64,000 nucleotides of DNA from Neisseria dentiae (GCF_024580525.1 NZ_JANIKQ010000014.1:1-64000), one strand, 5' to 3'. Counted from the first letter of the stretch, positions 1 through 8,613 are shown. Notes: generated from the letters alone by a model not told the origin. Program-made: numbers and translations.

Positions 1-81
1 AAGCTGCGGGAGGAGGCGACGGTGGGGGCCAAGGAGGCGAAGAAGGCGCAGCCTGCGGTGAAAAAACCGACCGCTAAGTAG
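1..81 (+). CDS. 3' end of an unidentified gene
   Basis: An open frame entered from the left edge runs 26 codons to TAG at 79-81. The visible tail is rich in Lys, Ala and Glu and ends KKPTAK. Such a tail is low-complexity and does not identify the protein. A DUS-pair terminator follows at 120-153, which supports this as a real gene end. The function cannot be called from what is visible. Confidence 0.5.
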   Translation, partial: KLREEATVGAKEAKKAQPAVKKPTAK

Positions 82-119
82 TGAAGCTGCCGGCAGGCTG
101 CGTATGGTAACAGATGCAG

Positions 120-153
120 AGGCCGTCTGAAATGAATCTATTTCAGACGGCCT
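120..153. terminator. DUS-pair terminator
   Basis: AGGCCGTCTGAA (120-131) is followed by its reverse complement (142-153), giving a 12-bp stem with a short A/T-rich loop. Inverted uptake sequences commonly serve as Rho-independent terminators in Neisseria. This one lies between the clipped gene at the left edge and the convergent gene at 220-693 and can serve both. Confidence 0.8.
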
Positions 154-219
154 AATTGCAGGGCTGGTTTCTTGAATATCGTGTTGTGCTATTCGGCAAG
201 TGTTGCGGCAGCCGTATGC

Positions 220-693
220 TTATGCAGCCGGTACCAGCCGGTACCAGCCGGTTAAACGGTATAGGCATAGGCAGCCAACGAGGGGTTGGCAGACGGCAAT
301 GACCAGGTATCGGGGTGAACCGAACGCAATGGTATTGTGGCCGCCTGCCAGTTTGATCAAAGCCCATGCCCATTGCCAAAGAGATGGTATGCTGAAAGCG
401 AGCACAGCTACCAGGCCGAGTGTGCGGAAAATGCCGATGGGCAGAATTTGCTGCTGCAACACGCTGCGGTTGAGTTTCAGCAAAGTCCACAAGCCGAAAC
501 CGATAATTAGCACCATACCGCCATTGGTCACAACTTGGAGGCCGCTGAAAGCAATATCGGGAGAAACGGGCAGCCCGTCTTTCGGTAATTGGGCTTGGCT
601 CAGGTTGAAACTTTGCAGGATATTGATAATAAAAGTGTATGCCATATCGGCCAATACCAGCCATATCGGTAACGGGGTCAGTAAGCGGTTCAT
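220..693 (-). CDS. Small integral membrane protein, unknown function
   Basis: 157 residues with about four hydrophobic segments (around residues 8-27, 53-75, 89-110 and 128-147), so an inner-membrane protein. I recognise no family motif. The stop lies beside a run of three 11-base repeats (GGTACCAGCCG, about 228-260) that encode the C-terminal Trp-Tyr-Arg-Leu-Val segment. The gene stands alone, convergent with the gene entering from the left edge and divergent from the DUF898 gene at 1060. An overlapping minus-strand frame at 152-664 has a soluble, proline/arginine-rich composition and is taken as its shadow. Confidence 0.6.
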   Translation of the reverse strand: MNRLLTPLPIWLVLADMAYTFIINILQSFNLSQAQLPKDGLPVSPDIAFSGLQVVTNGGMVLIIGFGLWTLLKLNRSVLQQQILPIGIFRTLGLVAVLAFSIPSLWQWAWALIKLAGGHNTIAFGSPRYLVIAVCQPLVGCLCLYRLTGWYRLVPAA

Positions 694-1013
694 ATTTCAG
701 AGCAGGCGTAAAAAAACGCAGTTTAAAGTATTTACGGGGGAATATGAACGGGGCAATACAATTAATCTGTTTGATTCCGATAAAAATATATGGGATTTTA
801 AGAAATTAAAGATACAGCTGTTCAGAAAATGAAATAGCGATAGTTGCTTGGATTGGAACCAATGAATCTTTAAGTAGGGGCGGTTAGGTATTGTGGTGAA
901 GATCTCGATACAGAAAATACTTTGAGATTGATTATCCGGTTATCTAAATGACAGCCCCTTTCAAAAAGCAGGCCGTCTGAAAAATGCATTTTGTATTTTT
1001 CAGACGGCCTGAA
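694..1013. other. AT-rich divergent intergenic region
   Basis: About 320 bases separate the two divergent genes. I see no convincing open frame, RNA gene or repeat apart from the DUS pair at 970-1010 and the promoter of the downstream gene. The high A/T content around 690-860 would suit promoters for the minus-strand membrane protein, but no clear -35/-10 pair could be fixed. Confidence 0.5.
970..1010. terminator. DUS-pair hairpin upstream of the DUF898 gene
   Basis: AGGCCGTCTGAA at 970-981 pairs with its complement at 999-1010. The loop is A/T-rich and contains the -35 box of the next promoter (991-996), so terminator and promoter are interleaved. Confidence 0.7.
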
Positions 1014-1019
1014 TATAAT
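991..1019 (+). promoter_or_regulatory. Predicted sigma-70 promoter of the DUF898 gene
   Basis: TTGTAT (991-996), a 17-base spacer and a perfect TATAAT (1014-1019) lie 40 bases before the ATG at 1060. The -35 box sits inside the loop of the DUS hairpin at 970-1010. A purine-rich ribosome site (AAAAGGGA, about 1043-1050) follows. Confidence 0.65.
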
Positions 1020-1059
1020 TCGGCTGTTGATTCGTTAATGTTAAAAGGGAAGCTTAAGG

Positions 1060-2172
1060 ATGAGCAGTTTATCTGAGCAGGAAAACCGATATGATGAAAG
1101 CAGCTTGGCCGTGCAAGAAAACGCCGAAGTAGTAGTGTCGGCTACCGGCGTAGAGCAGGGGCAGCAATGGCGTTTTGAGTTTCACGGTAACGCCGGAGAA
1201 TATTTCAACATTTGGATTGTTAATATTTTCTTAACTATCATCACCTTAGGCATTTATGCGCCGTGGGCGAAAGTACGCCGTTTGCGCTATTTTTACGGTA
1301 ATACCCGGTTGGGTGGCGATCAATTCGATTTTACGGCACTGCCCTCGCGGATTTTAATCGGGCGGCTGATTGCCGTGGTGCTGTTTGCGGCGTTTTCGGT
1401 GTTGTCAGAGTTGGATCCGGCTTATGCGCTGGCGGTATGGGGAGTGGCATTGGTTGCCGTGCCGTGGCTGGTGCGCTCTACTATGCGTTTCCGCGCCAGA
1501 AACAGTAAATACGGCAACAGCCGCTTTTATTTTTCTGCTTCCCAAGGGCAGACTTATTGGCTGTTTGCCAAATGCCTGTTGGTTACGCTTTTGAGTTTCG
1601 GCTTGCTCTATCCGGTGGCGCTGTATTGGTTTAAATCTTATCAAATCAACCATCTGCATATCGGCGGTTTGAAGTTTGAATTGCAATCGGGTTGGGCCGA
1701 TTTTTACGGCGCGGTGTTGAAGCCTTATTTATGGATGCTGCTGGCCGGATTTGTGGTTATGATATTGGGTATGATGTTGCAAACCCCCGGGCGTCCGGAG
1801 GTGGTGGGCGGTTTGTTTGTAGCGGCCGCTGCGGCACTTTATATTTTAATGATAGGTTTGTTTGTGCCGCTGACACAAGCCTATCTGTTCCGCGCCACCT
1901 GGCAGAATGTGCAAGTGGGTAACAGCCGTATTTCCACCGATTTGTCTCCGATAAAATATGCGTGGATTAAATTCACCAACTATGTTGCCATGGTGTTTAC
2001 CCTCGGCCTGCTGCACCCGTGGGCGGCGGTCAGGCTTTATCGGTATCAGTCGGCATCGTTGCAGGTGGATTTGTATGATGATCCGCAAAACCTGGTTAAT
2101 CAGGCACAGAATGATCCGCACAGCATAGGCGAAGAAATCGCCGATGTGTTCGATATCGATATTTCACTGTGA
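1060..2172 (+). CDS. YjgN/DUF898 family inner-membrane protein
   Basis: 370 residues. After a soluble N-terminus of about 45 residues comes the DUF898 pattern: an aromatic/Gly stretch, 'LGIYAPWAKVRR', then 'YFYGNTRLGG'. The protein then has about eight membrane segments, with a second 'TLGLLHPWAAVR' repeat near residue 320, so the fold appears internally duplicated. The biochemical function of the family is unknown. The M48 peptidase gene starts 22 bases after the stop, and this pairing in one operon suggests a membrane or envelope quality-control role (inference). Confidence 0.88.
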   Translation: MSSLSEQENRYDESSLAVQENAEVVVSATGVEQGQQWRFEFHGNAGEYFNIWIVNIFLTIITLGIYAPWAKVRRLRYFYGNTRLGGDQFDFTALPSRILIGRLIAVVLFAAFSVLSELDPAYALAVWGVALVAVPWLVRSTMRFRARNSKYGNSRFYFSASQGQTYWLFAKCLLVTLLSFGLLYPVALYWFKSYQINHLHIGGLKFELQSGWADFYGAVLKPYLWMLLAGFVVMILGMMLQTPGRPEVVGGLFVAAAAALYILMIGLFVPLTQAYLFRATWQNVQVGNSRISTDLSPIKYAWIKFTNYVAMVFTLGLLHPWAAVRLYRYQSASLQVDLYDDPQNLVNQAQNDPHSIGEEIADVFDIDISL

Positions 2173-2194
2173 GACGGCAGCGGGAGAACAGGTA

Positions 2195-3193
2195 ATGGCA
2201 GAATCTGTTACGGTACGTTATTACGACGGCAAGCGCAATATGCCCCATCAGGCCGAATTGTCGCTGGACGGAGAGCGGTTGCGCATCGTTTACGGCGGCG
2301 GCCAAACAGATTTTTATCCGCTGCACAGCGCGGCCTACCTTGCGGGCGTGGGCGGGGTATTGCCGGTGTTGGAGTTGCCGGATGATGCCCGCATCGAGTT
2401 TCCCGACCATCATGTGCCCGACTGGCTGCCGCTGCAAAACAAGGCCATGCTGAAGCATGTCGGCCGGCTCGAACAGAGCTGGAAATGGGCAGGCCTCGGC
2501 TTGGTTGTAGTGGTTTGTGTGATTACGGCGGTGTTTAAATGGGGCATTCCTGCTGCTGCTTATTATGCCGCCCGGCATTTGCCTGCCCAAACGTTGGACG
2601 ACATCGGCGGCCAGGCCGAAAAAGCCATTGTCGGTTTAACCGGAGAAAGCCGCCTGAGTGCGGCGAGAAAGCGCGAAATATCGAATCTTTATCAAACCTT
2701 AAAACCGGAAAAGCCCGCAAAATTATTGTTCAGACAAGGGAACGGCCTCGGAGCCAATGCTTTGGCCATACCCAACAATACGATAGTTTTAACCGACGAG
2801 CTGATCGCCCTTGCCAAGCACGATAATGAAATTCTTGCGGTTTTGGCCCATGAGCAAGGCCATTTAAGCGAGCGGCACAGTTTGCAACAGGCTCTGCGCG
2901 GAATCGGCACCGGCGTGTTTTTGCTGCTGATAACGGGCGATACAAGCGATTTGCTTTCCAACCTGCCGGCCATGCTGGTGGCAGCGCAGTATTCCCAAAC
3001 ATTCGAGCTGGAAGCCGACCGTTATGCCATTAACGCATTGAAACGTCAAAATATTCCGCCAAAACATCTGGCAGATTTCTTGCAACGCTTAAACAGCAGC
3101 TACGGCCACGACGAAAGCGGTGTCGCACGGGTGTTCAGCTCCCATCCGGTAACCGCCGAGCGGGTGAAGCAGGTGGAAATGTTAGCCGAATAA
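2195..3193 (+). CDS. M48 family zinc metallopeptidase, membrane-anchored
   Basis: 332 residues. The ATG at 2195 is preferred over one at 2144 inside the upstream gene because GGGAGA (2182-2187) sits at the right distance. The first 90 residues are soluble, one membrane segment spans about 99-118, and the peptidase domain follows. The zinc motif HEQGH is at residues 219-223 and the third ligand is E271 in FELEAD, giving a complete M48 active site. Relatives such as HtpX, LoiP and BepA act in membrane or periplasmic protein quality control. It forms an operon with the DUF898 gene. Confidence 0.88.
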   Translation: MAESVTVRYYDGKRNMPHQAELSLDGERLRIVYGGGQTDFYPLHSAAYLAGVGGVLPVLELPDDARIEFPDHHVPDWLPLQNKAMLKHVGRLEQSWKWAGLGLVVVVCVITAVFKWGIPAAAYYAARHLPAQTLDDIGGQAEKAIVGLTGESRLSAARKREISNLYQTLKPEKPAKLLFRQGNGLGANALAIPNNTIVLTDELIALAKHDNEILAVLAHEQGHLSERHSLQQALRGIGTGVFLLLITGDTSDLLSNLPAMLVAAQYSQTFELEADRYAINALKRQNIPPKHLADFLQRLNSSYGHDESGVARVFSSHPVTAERVKQVEMLAE

Positions 3194-3207
3194 AACAGAT
3201 ATGAAAA

Positions 3208-3235
3208 AGGCCCTCTGAAATATTTCAGACGGCCT
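3208..3235. terminator. DUS-pair terminator with one altered arm
   Basis: AGGCCCTCTGAA (3208-3219) faces the canonical TTCAGACGGCCT (3224-3235). One base of the left arm departs from the uptake sequence. The hairpin remains a plausible terminator after the M48 peptidase gene. Confidence 0.7.
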
Positions 3236-3246
3236 TTAGCCATTAT

Positions 3247-3389
3247 GAGACCTTTGCAAAACCCCCATCTGCGGCGCATTTCTGCGTTGTGTGCTGCTCG
3301 CTCGCTTGCCTAACTCCATGTTATGTCTGCGCTCGCTGCGCTGCTAGGCCTTGAACTGCATCCACATCTGGGGGTTTTGCAAAGGTCTC
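3247..3389. mobile_element. 143-bp MITE, copy 1
   Basis: This element begins GAGACCTTTGCAAAAC and ends with its inverse, giving terminal inverted repeats of about 21 bases. It has no coding capacity and is flanked by the 5-base direct repeat ATTAT (3242-3246 and 3390-3394). Near-identical copies lie at 22546, 31836, 43563 and 52070. It sits between the M48 peptidase terminator and the asd stop codon. The ends resemble those I recall for IS1106-like IS5-family elements, but no transposase is present here. Confidence 0.85.
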
Positions 3390-3410
3390 ATTATATGTTT
3401 AGCAAACCGG

Positions 3411-4532
3411 TTACGAATCCAGATTACCCAATACAATCCGCAGCATACGGCGCAACGGCTCGGCGGCACCCCAAAGAAGCTGGTCGCCCACGGTAAACGC
3501 GCTGATGTATTCGCCGCCCATACCCAGTTTGCGGATGCGGCCCACGGGCACGCTTAATGTGCCGGTTACTTTGGCGGGGGTCAGCTCGTGGATGCTGGCT
3601 TCTTTTTCGTTGGGGATCACTTTCACCCAGCTATTAGCCGAGGAGAGCAGTTGCTCGATTTCGGCCACCGGCAAATCTTTTTTCAGCTTCAGCGTGATAG
3701 CCTGGCTGTGGCAGCGCATCGCGCCCACGCGCACGCACAGGCCGTCGATAACGGTGGGATTGGCGCTGCGGCCGAGGATTTTGTTGGTTTCCACGCCGCC
3801 TTTCCATTCTTCTTTCGATTGGCCGTTGCCCAAGTCGGCATCAATCCACGGAATCAGGCTGCCGGCCAGCGGCACGCCGAAGTTGGCGGCGGGGAAAGCA
3901 TCGCTGCGCAGAAAATCGGACACTTTGCGGTCGATATCCAAAATCGCGCCGGCGGGGTCGGCGATTTCGGCTTTGACTTCGTTGTGAATCGCGCCCATGC
4001 CTTCGATCAGCTCGCGCATGTTTTTGGCGCCCGCGCCCGAAGCGGCCTGGTAGGTCATGCTGGTTGCCCATTCCACCAAGTCGTTTTGGAACAGGCCGCC
4101 CAAGGCCATCAGCATCAGCGATACGGTGCAGTTGCCGCCGATGTAGTTTTTCACACCGTTTTGCAGGGCTTGATCGATAACGTTGCGGTTGACGGGGTCG
4201 AGAATAATCACTGCATCATCGTTCATGCGCAGCGAAGAAGCCGCGTCAATCCAGTAGCCGTTCCAGCCGGAATCACGCAGCGGTTTGAATACGGCCTTGG
4301 TGTAATCACCGCCCTGACAGGTAACGATGATGTCCATTTTCGCCAGCTCGGCGGTATCGTTGGCATCCAACAGGGTTTTGGCGGTTTGGCCGAAGTCGGG
4401 AGCGGCGCCGCCTACGTTGGAGGTGGTGAAGAATACGGCTTCGGGAATATGGGCGAAGTCGTTTTCTTCCTGCATGCGCTGCATCAAAACCGAACCGACC
4501 ATGCCGCGCCAGCCGACGAATCCTACTTTCAT
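3411..4532 (-). CDS. asd: Aspartate-semialdehyde dehydrogenase
   Basis: 373 residues, normal for the family. Asd reduces aspartyl phosphate to aspartate semialdehyde with NADPH, feeding lysine, diaminopimelate, methionine and threonine synthesis. The N-terminus '[14 protein letters not shown]' is the nucleotide-binding loop, and the catalytic cysteine is C135 in '[10 protein letters not shown]', the same number as in E. coli Asd. The start is supported by AGGAG seven bases upstream. It is a single gene, divergent from the RDD gene at 4675. Its product leads to diaminopimelate, the substrate of MurE encoded at 10.7 kb. Confidence 0.97.
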   Translation of the reverse strand: MKVGFVGWRGMVGSVLMQRMQEENDFAHIPEAVFFTTSNVGGAAPDFGQTAKTLLDANDTAELAKMDIIVTCQGGDYTKAVFKPLRDSGWNGYWIDAASSLRMNDDAVIILDPVNRNVIDQALQNGVKNYIGGNCTVSLMLMALGGLFQNDLVEWATSMTYQAASGAGAKNMRELIEGMGAIHNEVKAEIADPAGAILDIDRKVSDFLRSDAFPAANFGVPLAGSLIPWIDADLGNGQSKEEWKGGVETNKILGRSANPTVIDGLCVRVGAMRCHSQAITLKLKKDLPVAEIEQLLSSANSWVKVIPNEKEASIHELTPAKVTGTLSVPVGRIRKLGMGGEYISAFTVGDQLLWGAAEPLRRMLRIVLGNLDS

Positions 4533-4590
4533 TGTTTGCTCCTAAAACGAAAAATTGTTTACAAAATAAGGAAAGATAATCAAGTTAGCG

Positions 4591-4614
4591 TTTTAACCCC
4601 CGAGGGGGTAAAAG
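4591..4614. promoter_or_regulatory. Short G/C inverted repeat between asd and the RDD gene
   Basis: TTTTAACCCCC, GA, then GGGGGTAAAA form a 6-bp GC stem bordered by A/T. It lies about 60 bases upstream of the asd start and 60 bases upstream of the RDD start. It could be a terminator-like hairpin or an operator in this divergent promoter region. No binding protein can be named. Confidence 0.35.
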
Positions 4615-4674
4615 TAAAGGCTTTTTTGTGGTAAGGTGGCAAAAATTTCCAAATCTTGAAACGGAGCGTCAAAT

Positions 4675-5274
4675 ATGGACACACTCAATTCCCACCCCGC
4701 GCCCGCCGGCGAAGAAATTGTGGAGGTGGATATTGCCACGGCGGGCAGCAGGATTGCGGCCTATCTCTTGAATGTGGTGTTTACCGTGTTGGTATTTGTT
4801 CCGTTGTTTTACAGCGTCGTGCTGCCTCTGATGGAGCATTGGGATGAGCAGAACCCCGAAGCTTTGGATCAAATCGCGTGGAACGGCCTTTTGGTGGCGG
4901 GCAGCTTGCTGCTGTTGCTGGTTTATGCAGCCGTACAAATGTGGCTGATGGCGCGGGACGGGCAGTCTTTCGGCAAAAGAATAATGAAAATCAGGGTATT
5001 GAAAAGCAACGGCGACAACCCCGGTCTTTGGGGTACGGTGATACTGCGCGAGATTTTGTTTAACGTTATCGTGAGCATCGCTTCGATGATTGCGGGCTAT
5101 CTGATTACGCTGGTGGTGCAGGGCAGCCCCGAAACGGCCGAATTGATTGGTAATGCGTTATCGCAGCTGTTATGGGTGGTGTGTTTGGTGATGCTGTTTA
5201 ACAAAACGAAAAACCGCCGCACTTTGCAGGATATGCTGGCCGATACGGTGGTGGTTAAGCTGCCGGAAAGATAA
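4675..5274 (+). CDS. RDD family membrane protein
   Basis: 199 residues. The RDD domain begins at 'ATAGSRIAAYLLN' near residue 24, with the Arg of helix 1 followed by membrane segments at about 30-55 and 77-98. The 'RDGQSFGKRIMKIRV' motif near residue 105 precedes the last segments, and 'KNRRTLQDMLADTVVV' closes the protein. This is the usual RDD layout. The family's function is mostly unsettled, with some members proposed as ion transporters. A DUS-pair terminator follows. A second RDD gene lies at 47315. Confidence 0.85.
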   Translation: MDTLNSHPAPAGEEIVEVDIATAGSRIAAYLLNVVFTVLVFVPLFYSVVLPLMEHWDEQNPEALDQIAWNGLLVAGSLLLLLVYAAVQMWLMARDGQSFGKRIMKIRVLKSNGDNPGLWGTVILREILFNVIVSIASMIAGYLITLVVQGSPETAELIGNALSQLLWVVCLVMLFNKTKNRRTLQDMLADTVVVKLPER

Positions 5275-5298
5275 TTTTGCGCAGGCAATGCAGATTGA

Positions 5299-5326
5299 AG
5301 GCCGTCTGAAACTTTTCAGACGGCCT
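5299..5326. terminator. DUS-pair terminator
   Basis: AGGCCGTCTGAA (5299-5310) and its complement (5315-5326) form a tight hairpin 24 bases after the RDD stop codon. Confidence 0.8.
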
Positions 5327-5333
5327 TCACAGT

Positions 5334-5363
5334 AAAAAAGCACTTGGTTTTAACCAAGTGCTT
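5334..5363 (-). terminator. Intrinsic terminator of the tRNA operon
   Basis: On the minus strand AGCACTTGGT, a TAAA loop and ACCAAGTGCT are followed by six T. This is a textbook Rho-independent terminator directly downstream of tRNA-Ala. Confidence 0.9.
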
Positions 5364-5369
5364 TAAATC

Positions 5370-5445
<76 letters not shown>

Positions 5446-5452
5446 GAAGTTC

Positions 5453-5529
5453 TGGTGGCGAATCAGGGACTCGAACCCCGGACACAAGGATTATGATTCC
5501 TCTGCTCTAACCGACTGAGCTAATTCGCC
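5453..5529 (-). tRNA. tRNA with CAT anticodon, probably elongator tRNA-Met
   Basis: 77 bases including CCA. The acceptor stem GGCGAAT pairs with ATTCGCC. The anticodon stem GAGGA/TCCTT encloses ATCATAA, giving CAT. A fully paired acceptor end argues against the initiator tRNA. A lysidine-modified tRNA-Ile2 also reads CAT and cannot be excluded by eye. It is transcribed first in the operon, ahead of tRNA-Ala. Confidence 0.9.
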
Positions 5530-5545
5530 GTTTGGTGAAAGCGCA

Positions 5546-5573
5546 ATTATACGGTTTTTTTTCGGACGGGCAA
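5546..5573 (-). promoter_or_regulatory. Promoter of the tRNA-Met/tRNA-Ala operon
   Basis: On the minus strand TTGCCC (5573-5568), 16 bases and TATAAT (5551-5546) precede tRNA-Met by about 17 bases. The spacing and the perfect -10 fit a strong stable-RNA promoter. Confidence 0.7.
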
Positions 5574-5629
5574 CCGGTTTATCAGAAATTATGCGCTTTC
5601 GTTTGATTTTTATGGAAAAAAATATTTAA

Positions 5630-5658
5630 AGGCCGTCTGAAATGTTTTCAGACGGCCT
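5630..5658. terminator. DUS-pair terminator
   Basis: AGGCCGTCTGAA (5630-5641) and its complement (5647-5658) lie 18 bases beyond the stop of the minus-strand methyltransferase gene. Confidence 0.8.
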
Positions 5659-5675
5659 TTGCCGTGCGGAAAGAT

Positions 5676-6824
5676 TTAAAGTTTGTGGCAGATGTCGCCC
5701 GATATAAAGCCCTGCCAATCCACATCCACGCCGCGCCCGAACGCCATCACTTTAAACAGTTCGCCCATTTCGTGCTGGCCCAACAGCTTGTGCAGAGCCG
5801 CGGTTTCGCGGATATAGGCGGGTGTTCCGGGTTCGGCGGTTTGCGCCAGCAGGCCGGTGATGCCGAGGTTGAGTAAGAAATTGGCCTGGGTGGTGTAGCC
5901 GATTAAATCCAAACCGCCGTTGGTGCCGGCTTGGGCAATATCGGTGAAGTTGACATGGACGGTCAGGTCGGTGAGGCCGGGGTAGAAAAACGGATCGTGT
6001 ACGGCGTGGTGTCGATAGTGCCCGATTAAGGTGCCCATATGCCGCTGCGGGTGGTAATACTGGGCGGCATCGAAGCCGTAGTCGATGAAAATCATGCCGC
6101 CGCGCACGAGTTTGCCCGCTAGTGTGCGGATAAAGGCGTGTTGGGCGGGGTGCAGTTCGCTGGTGTACGGCTCGTCGGGCGGAAAACAGGCTGCGGCACT
6201 TGCCAGCAAGCCGGCTTGGTCGAGCGGGCGCGGGGTTTGGACGAAGGCATTATGCTCCAGCGCCACACCGATTTGCCAAAATTGCCCGTGTTCGCGTCGG
6301 ATAAGCTCGCAGGGCATGGCATCGAGCACTTCGTTACCGATGACGATGCCGTCGAAAGTGTCGGGCAATTCGGCTAAGTGGATAACTTTCCCGGCCGCTT
6401 CCGGCACTTGTTTGCAGATGCGGGCACGCTGGCGTTCGGCCAGTTCGCTTGATATTTCAATGATATAGTAATTTTTGAGGCCGTCTGAAAGCGATTGCAG
6501 CAAATCGGCGGCCAATTCGCCGGTGCCGGCGCCGAATTCATAGATGTTGCCGTCGGTTTGCGGCAGCAGCGGGGCAAGTTGGTTGGCGAGTGTGCGGCCG
6601 AACAAGGGGGTGAGGGCGGGGGCGGTAACAAAATCGCCCGCTGCCCCGATTTTGTGTGCGCCGCCGGTGTAGTAGCCGTATCGGGGGGCATAGAGCGCCA
6701 GCTCCATGAAGCGGGAAAACGGAATCCAGCCGCCGTGTTCGCGGATGTCTGCCGCAATCAGGCTTTGCAAGGCTTCGGAGGATGTTGCGGCGGCGGCAGA
6801 AGGGGCGGGTAATTGCGCAGTCAT
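5676..6824 (-). CDS. MidA/NDUFAF7-type SAM-dependent methyltransferase (DUF185)
   Basis: 382 residues. The N-terminal 'GGWIPFSRFMELALYAPRYGYY' region and the SAM-binding loop 'EFGAGTGELAADLL' (near residue 96) place it in the MidA family. The human homologue NDUFAF7 methylates an arginine of a complex I subunit. The bacterial substrate is not known to me, though a role at NADH dehydrogenase is plausible. A complete uptake sequence lies inside the gene (about 6478-6489) and encodes 'LSDGLK' just after the SAM loop. The gene is divergent from mraZ. Confidence 0.88.
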   Translation of the reverse strand: MTAQLPAPSAAAATSSEALQSLIAADIREHGGWIPFSRFMELALYAPRYGYYTGGAHKIGAAGDFVTAPALTPLFGRTLANQLAPLLPQTDGNIYEFGAGTGELAADLLQSLSDGLKNYYIIEISSELAERQRARICKQVPEAAGKVIHLAELPDTFDGIVIGNEVLDAMPCELIRREHGQFWQIGVALEHNAFVQTPRPLDQAGLLASAAACFPPDEPYTSELHPAQHAFIRTLAGKLVRGGMIFIDYGFDAAQYYHPQRHMGTLIGHYRHHAVHDPFFYPGLTDLTVHVNFTDIAQAGTNGGLDLIGYTTQANFLLNLGITGLLAQTAEPGTPAYIRETAALHKLLGQHEMGELFKVMAFGRGVDVDWQGFISGDICHKL

Positions 6825-6903
6825 AAATGTTAGAACGTGTAAATTTTATCAAAGGGCCGGAATATTATACCCTTTATTAGAAAACGGACTCTATTTCATA
6901 ATT

Positions 6904-6932
6904 TTTACTATATATGGTAATTGTAATATAAT
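6904..6932 (+). promoter_or_regulatory. Predicted distal promoter upstream of mraZ
   Basis: TTTACT (6904-6909), 17 bases and TATAAT (6927-6932) in an AT-rich stretch. It would start a transcript near 6939 that meets the terminator at 6974-7000 after about 60 bases. Confidence 0.5.
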
Positions 6933-6973
6933 ATTAATACTAGATATTGTGTTTTTTGTGTGTGTCAGGTGCA

Positions 6974-7000
6974 TAAAGCGGGCGAGATGCCTGCTTTTTT
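6974..7000 (+). terminator. Intrinsic terminator/attenuator upstream of mraZ
   Basis: AAAGCGGGC pairs with GCCTGCTTT around a GAGAT loop (nine pairs, one G·T), and the T-run continues for three more bases. It lies between two promoters and 145 bases ahead of mraZ, where no coding gene on the plus strand needs terminating. It is therefore either an attenuator or the end of a short RNA. Confidence 0.6.
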
Positions 7001-7047
7001 GATGCTTAAGTGTTTGTCTTACTGGTTATTTTTTCAGAAAAGCGGGT

Positions 7048-7076
7048 TTGACCGCAATGTTGAAATTGCATATAGT
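7048..7076 (+). promoter_or_regulatory. mraZ (dcw) proximal promoter
   Basis: TTGACC (7048-7053), 17 bases and TATAGT (7071-7076) give a near-consensus sigma-70 promoter. The predicted start near 7083 falls within the 10-base-spaced repeats at 7076-7100. Confidence 0.7.
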
Positions 7077-7100
7077 GTGGGCATGTGGGGTAATGTGTGT
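7076..7100 (+). promoter_or_regulatory. Probable MraZ operator repeats
   Basis: TGTGG, five bases, TGGGG, five bases, TGTGT: three five-base G/T boxes at 10-base intervals. MraZ of E. coli binds TGGGN boxes with the same period and represses its own operon. The boxes here are degenerate but are placed at the transcription start, where a repressor would act. Confidence 0.5.
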
Positions 7101-7144
7101 CAAAGTGTCTTCATTGCCCGTTTTTAATCACGGAGTGGGATAAA

Positions 7145-7600
7145 GTGTTTGGCGGCGTTCACGAGTTGAGCATAGACAGCAAAGGGCGGTTGGCGATTCC
7201 TGCCAAGTTCCGCGAGCTGTTGTTGCGCCATTACACGCCGGCCGTGGTGGCAACGCTGGATTCGCGCAGCCGCCTGCTGATTTATCCCGAAGCCGAATGG
7301 GAAGGCGTGGCCAGGCAGCTGCTGGCGTTGAAAACGGCGGGCAATCCTACGCTGCAACGCTACCAAAACCTGCTGCTGCACAATGCCGACACGCTGGAGC
7401 TGGATACGGCCGGGCGCGTGCTGCTGCCCGCCAACCTGCGCCGCCGCGTGGATTTCGATAAGGAAGTAACACTAGTGGGGCGCGCCAACCGCTTGGAGCT
7501 GTGGGGACGCGAGCATTGGGAGGCCGAAATGGATCAGGCTTTGGATATCGATCCCGACGAGTTGGCTTCCGAATTGGGCCAAACGGATTTGCAACTGTGA
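7145..7600 (+). CDS. mraZ: Transcriptional regulator MraZ
   Basis: 151 residues from GTG at 7145. This start is chosen because GGAGTGGGA lies just upstream and the protein then begins [19 protein letters not shown], the conserved MraZ N-terminus. An upstream in-frame start at 7097 would add 16 unconserved residues. The protein has two SpoVT/AbrB-like repeats ('[16 protein letters not shown]' and '[15 protein letters not shown]'). MraZ is a ring-forming DNA-binding protein that represses the dcw operon in E. coli. Its stop overlaps the rsmH GTG start (GTGA), giving translational coupling. Confidence 0.95.
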   Translation: MFGGVHELSIDSKGRLAIPAKFRELLLRHYTPAVVATLDSRSRLLIYPEAEWEGVARQLLALKTAGNPTLQRYQNLLLHNADTLELDTAGRVLLPANLRRRVDFDKEVTLVGRANRLELWGREHWEAEMDQALDIDPDELASELGQTDLQL

Positions 7601-8556
7601 GCGGTGCCGAAACTTTGCAACACATCACCGTGTTGCTGCACGAGGCGGTGGATGCGCTGGCCGTGCGGGAAAACGGTGTTTATGTGGACGGCACGTTCGG
7701 CAGGGGAGGGCATTCCCGCCTGATTCTGTCGAAACTGGGCAGCGAAGGCCGCTTGGTGGTGTTTGACAAAGACCCGCAGGCCGTTGCCGTTGCCAACGAA
7801 TTGGCGGCGCAAGACAAACGCGTGAGTGTGGTGCATAACGGCTTCGCCACTTTTCAGACGGCCTTAGACGGGCTGGGTATCGGCAAAATAGACGGAGCCT
7901 TGTTTGACTTGGGCATTTCGTCGCCGCAGATTGACGAAGCGGCGCGCGGATTCAGTTTCCGTTTCGATGCCCCGTTGGATATGCGCATGGATCCCACGCG
8001 CGGCATTTCGGCCGCCGAATGGCTGGCAAGCGCCGCTGAGCAGGAAATACACGAGGTAATCAAAAATTATGGTGAAGAGCGGTTTAGTCGCCAGATTGCG
8101 CGCGCTGTCGTTTCGCAGCGCGAAACGGCGCCCATCGATACAACCCGCAAGCTGGCGCAGCTCGTGGCGCAAAACGTCCGTAGCCGCGAGCGCGGACAAG
8201 ACCCGGCGACCCGGACGTTTCAGGCCGTTCGCATCTTCATCAACCGTGAGCTTGAAGAAATAGAAGCCGTGCTGCCGCAGGCGGCGGGCCGCTTGAAAGA
8301 AGGCGGCAGGCTGGCGGTGATTGCCTTCCACTCGCTGGAAGACCGCATCGTAAAACAGTTTATCAAGCGCTATTCGCAGCATCCGCCCATGCCCCGCTGG
8401 GCGGCGGTGAAAGAAGCCGATTTGCCGCAGCCACCGTTAAAGCCGGTGGGCAAGGCTATCAAGCCGGGCGGAGAGGAAACCGCTACCAACCCGCGCGCGC
8501 GTTCGGCCGTATTGCGTGTTGCCGAGCGCACCGGCGGCAGTTTTGAAGCATTTTAG
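7597..8556 (+). CDS. rsmH: 16S rRNA (cytosine-1402-N4)-methyltransferase
   Basis: 319 residues from the GTG that overlaps the mraZ stop. It methylates N4 of C1402 in the decoding centre of 16S rRNA using SAM. '[13 protein letters not shown]' near residue 29 is the SAM-binding motif I, followed by '[14 protein letters not shown]' and '[12 protein letters not shown]' motifs typical of MraW/RsmH. An uptake-sequence core lies within the coding region near 7855. It is second in the dcw operon, as in most bacteria. Confidence 0.96.
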   Translation: MSGAETLQHITVLLHEAVDALAVRENGVYVDGTFGRGGHSRLILSKLGSEGRLVVFDKDPQAVAVANELAAQDKRVSVVHNGFATFQTALDGLGIGKIDGALFDLGISSPQIDEAARGFSFRFDAPLDMRMDPTRGISAAEWLASAAEQEIHEVIKNYGEERFSRQIARAVVSQRETAPIDTTRKLAQLVAQNVRSRERGQDPATRTFQAVRIFINRELEEIEAVLPQAAGRLKEGGRLAVIAFHSLEDRIVKQFIKRYSQHPPMPRWAAVKEADLPQPPLKPVGKAIKPGGEETATNPRARSAVLRVAERTGGSFEAF

Positions 8557-8613
8557 CCGGCGGCATGCCTGCCGACGCAACAGGCCGTCTGAAAACGAAG
8601 GCCGTTTGAAAAT

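Noticed and set aside
200..832. A 210-codon plus-strand frame opposite the first membrane protein
   Set aside because: It is Arg/Pro-rich, has no ribosome site and overlaps the better-supported minus-strand membrane protein.
3588..4634. A 348-codon plus-strand open frame
   Set aside because: It is antisense to asd, which has its catalytic cysteine and full length.
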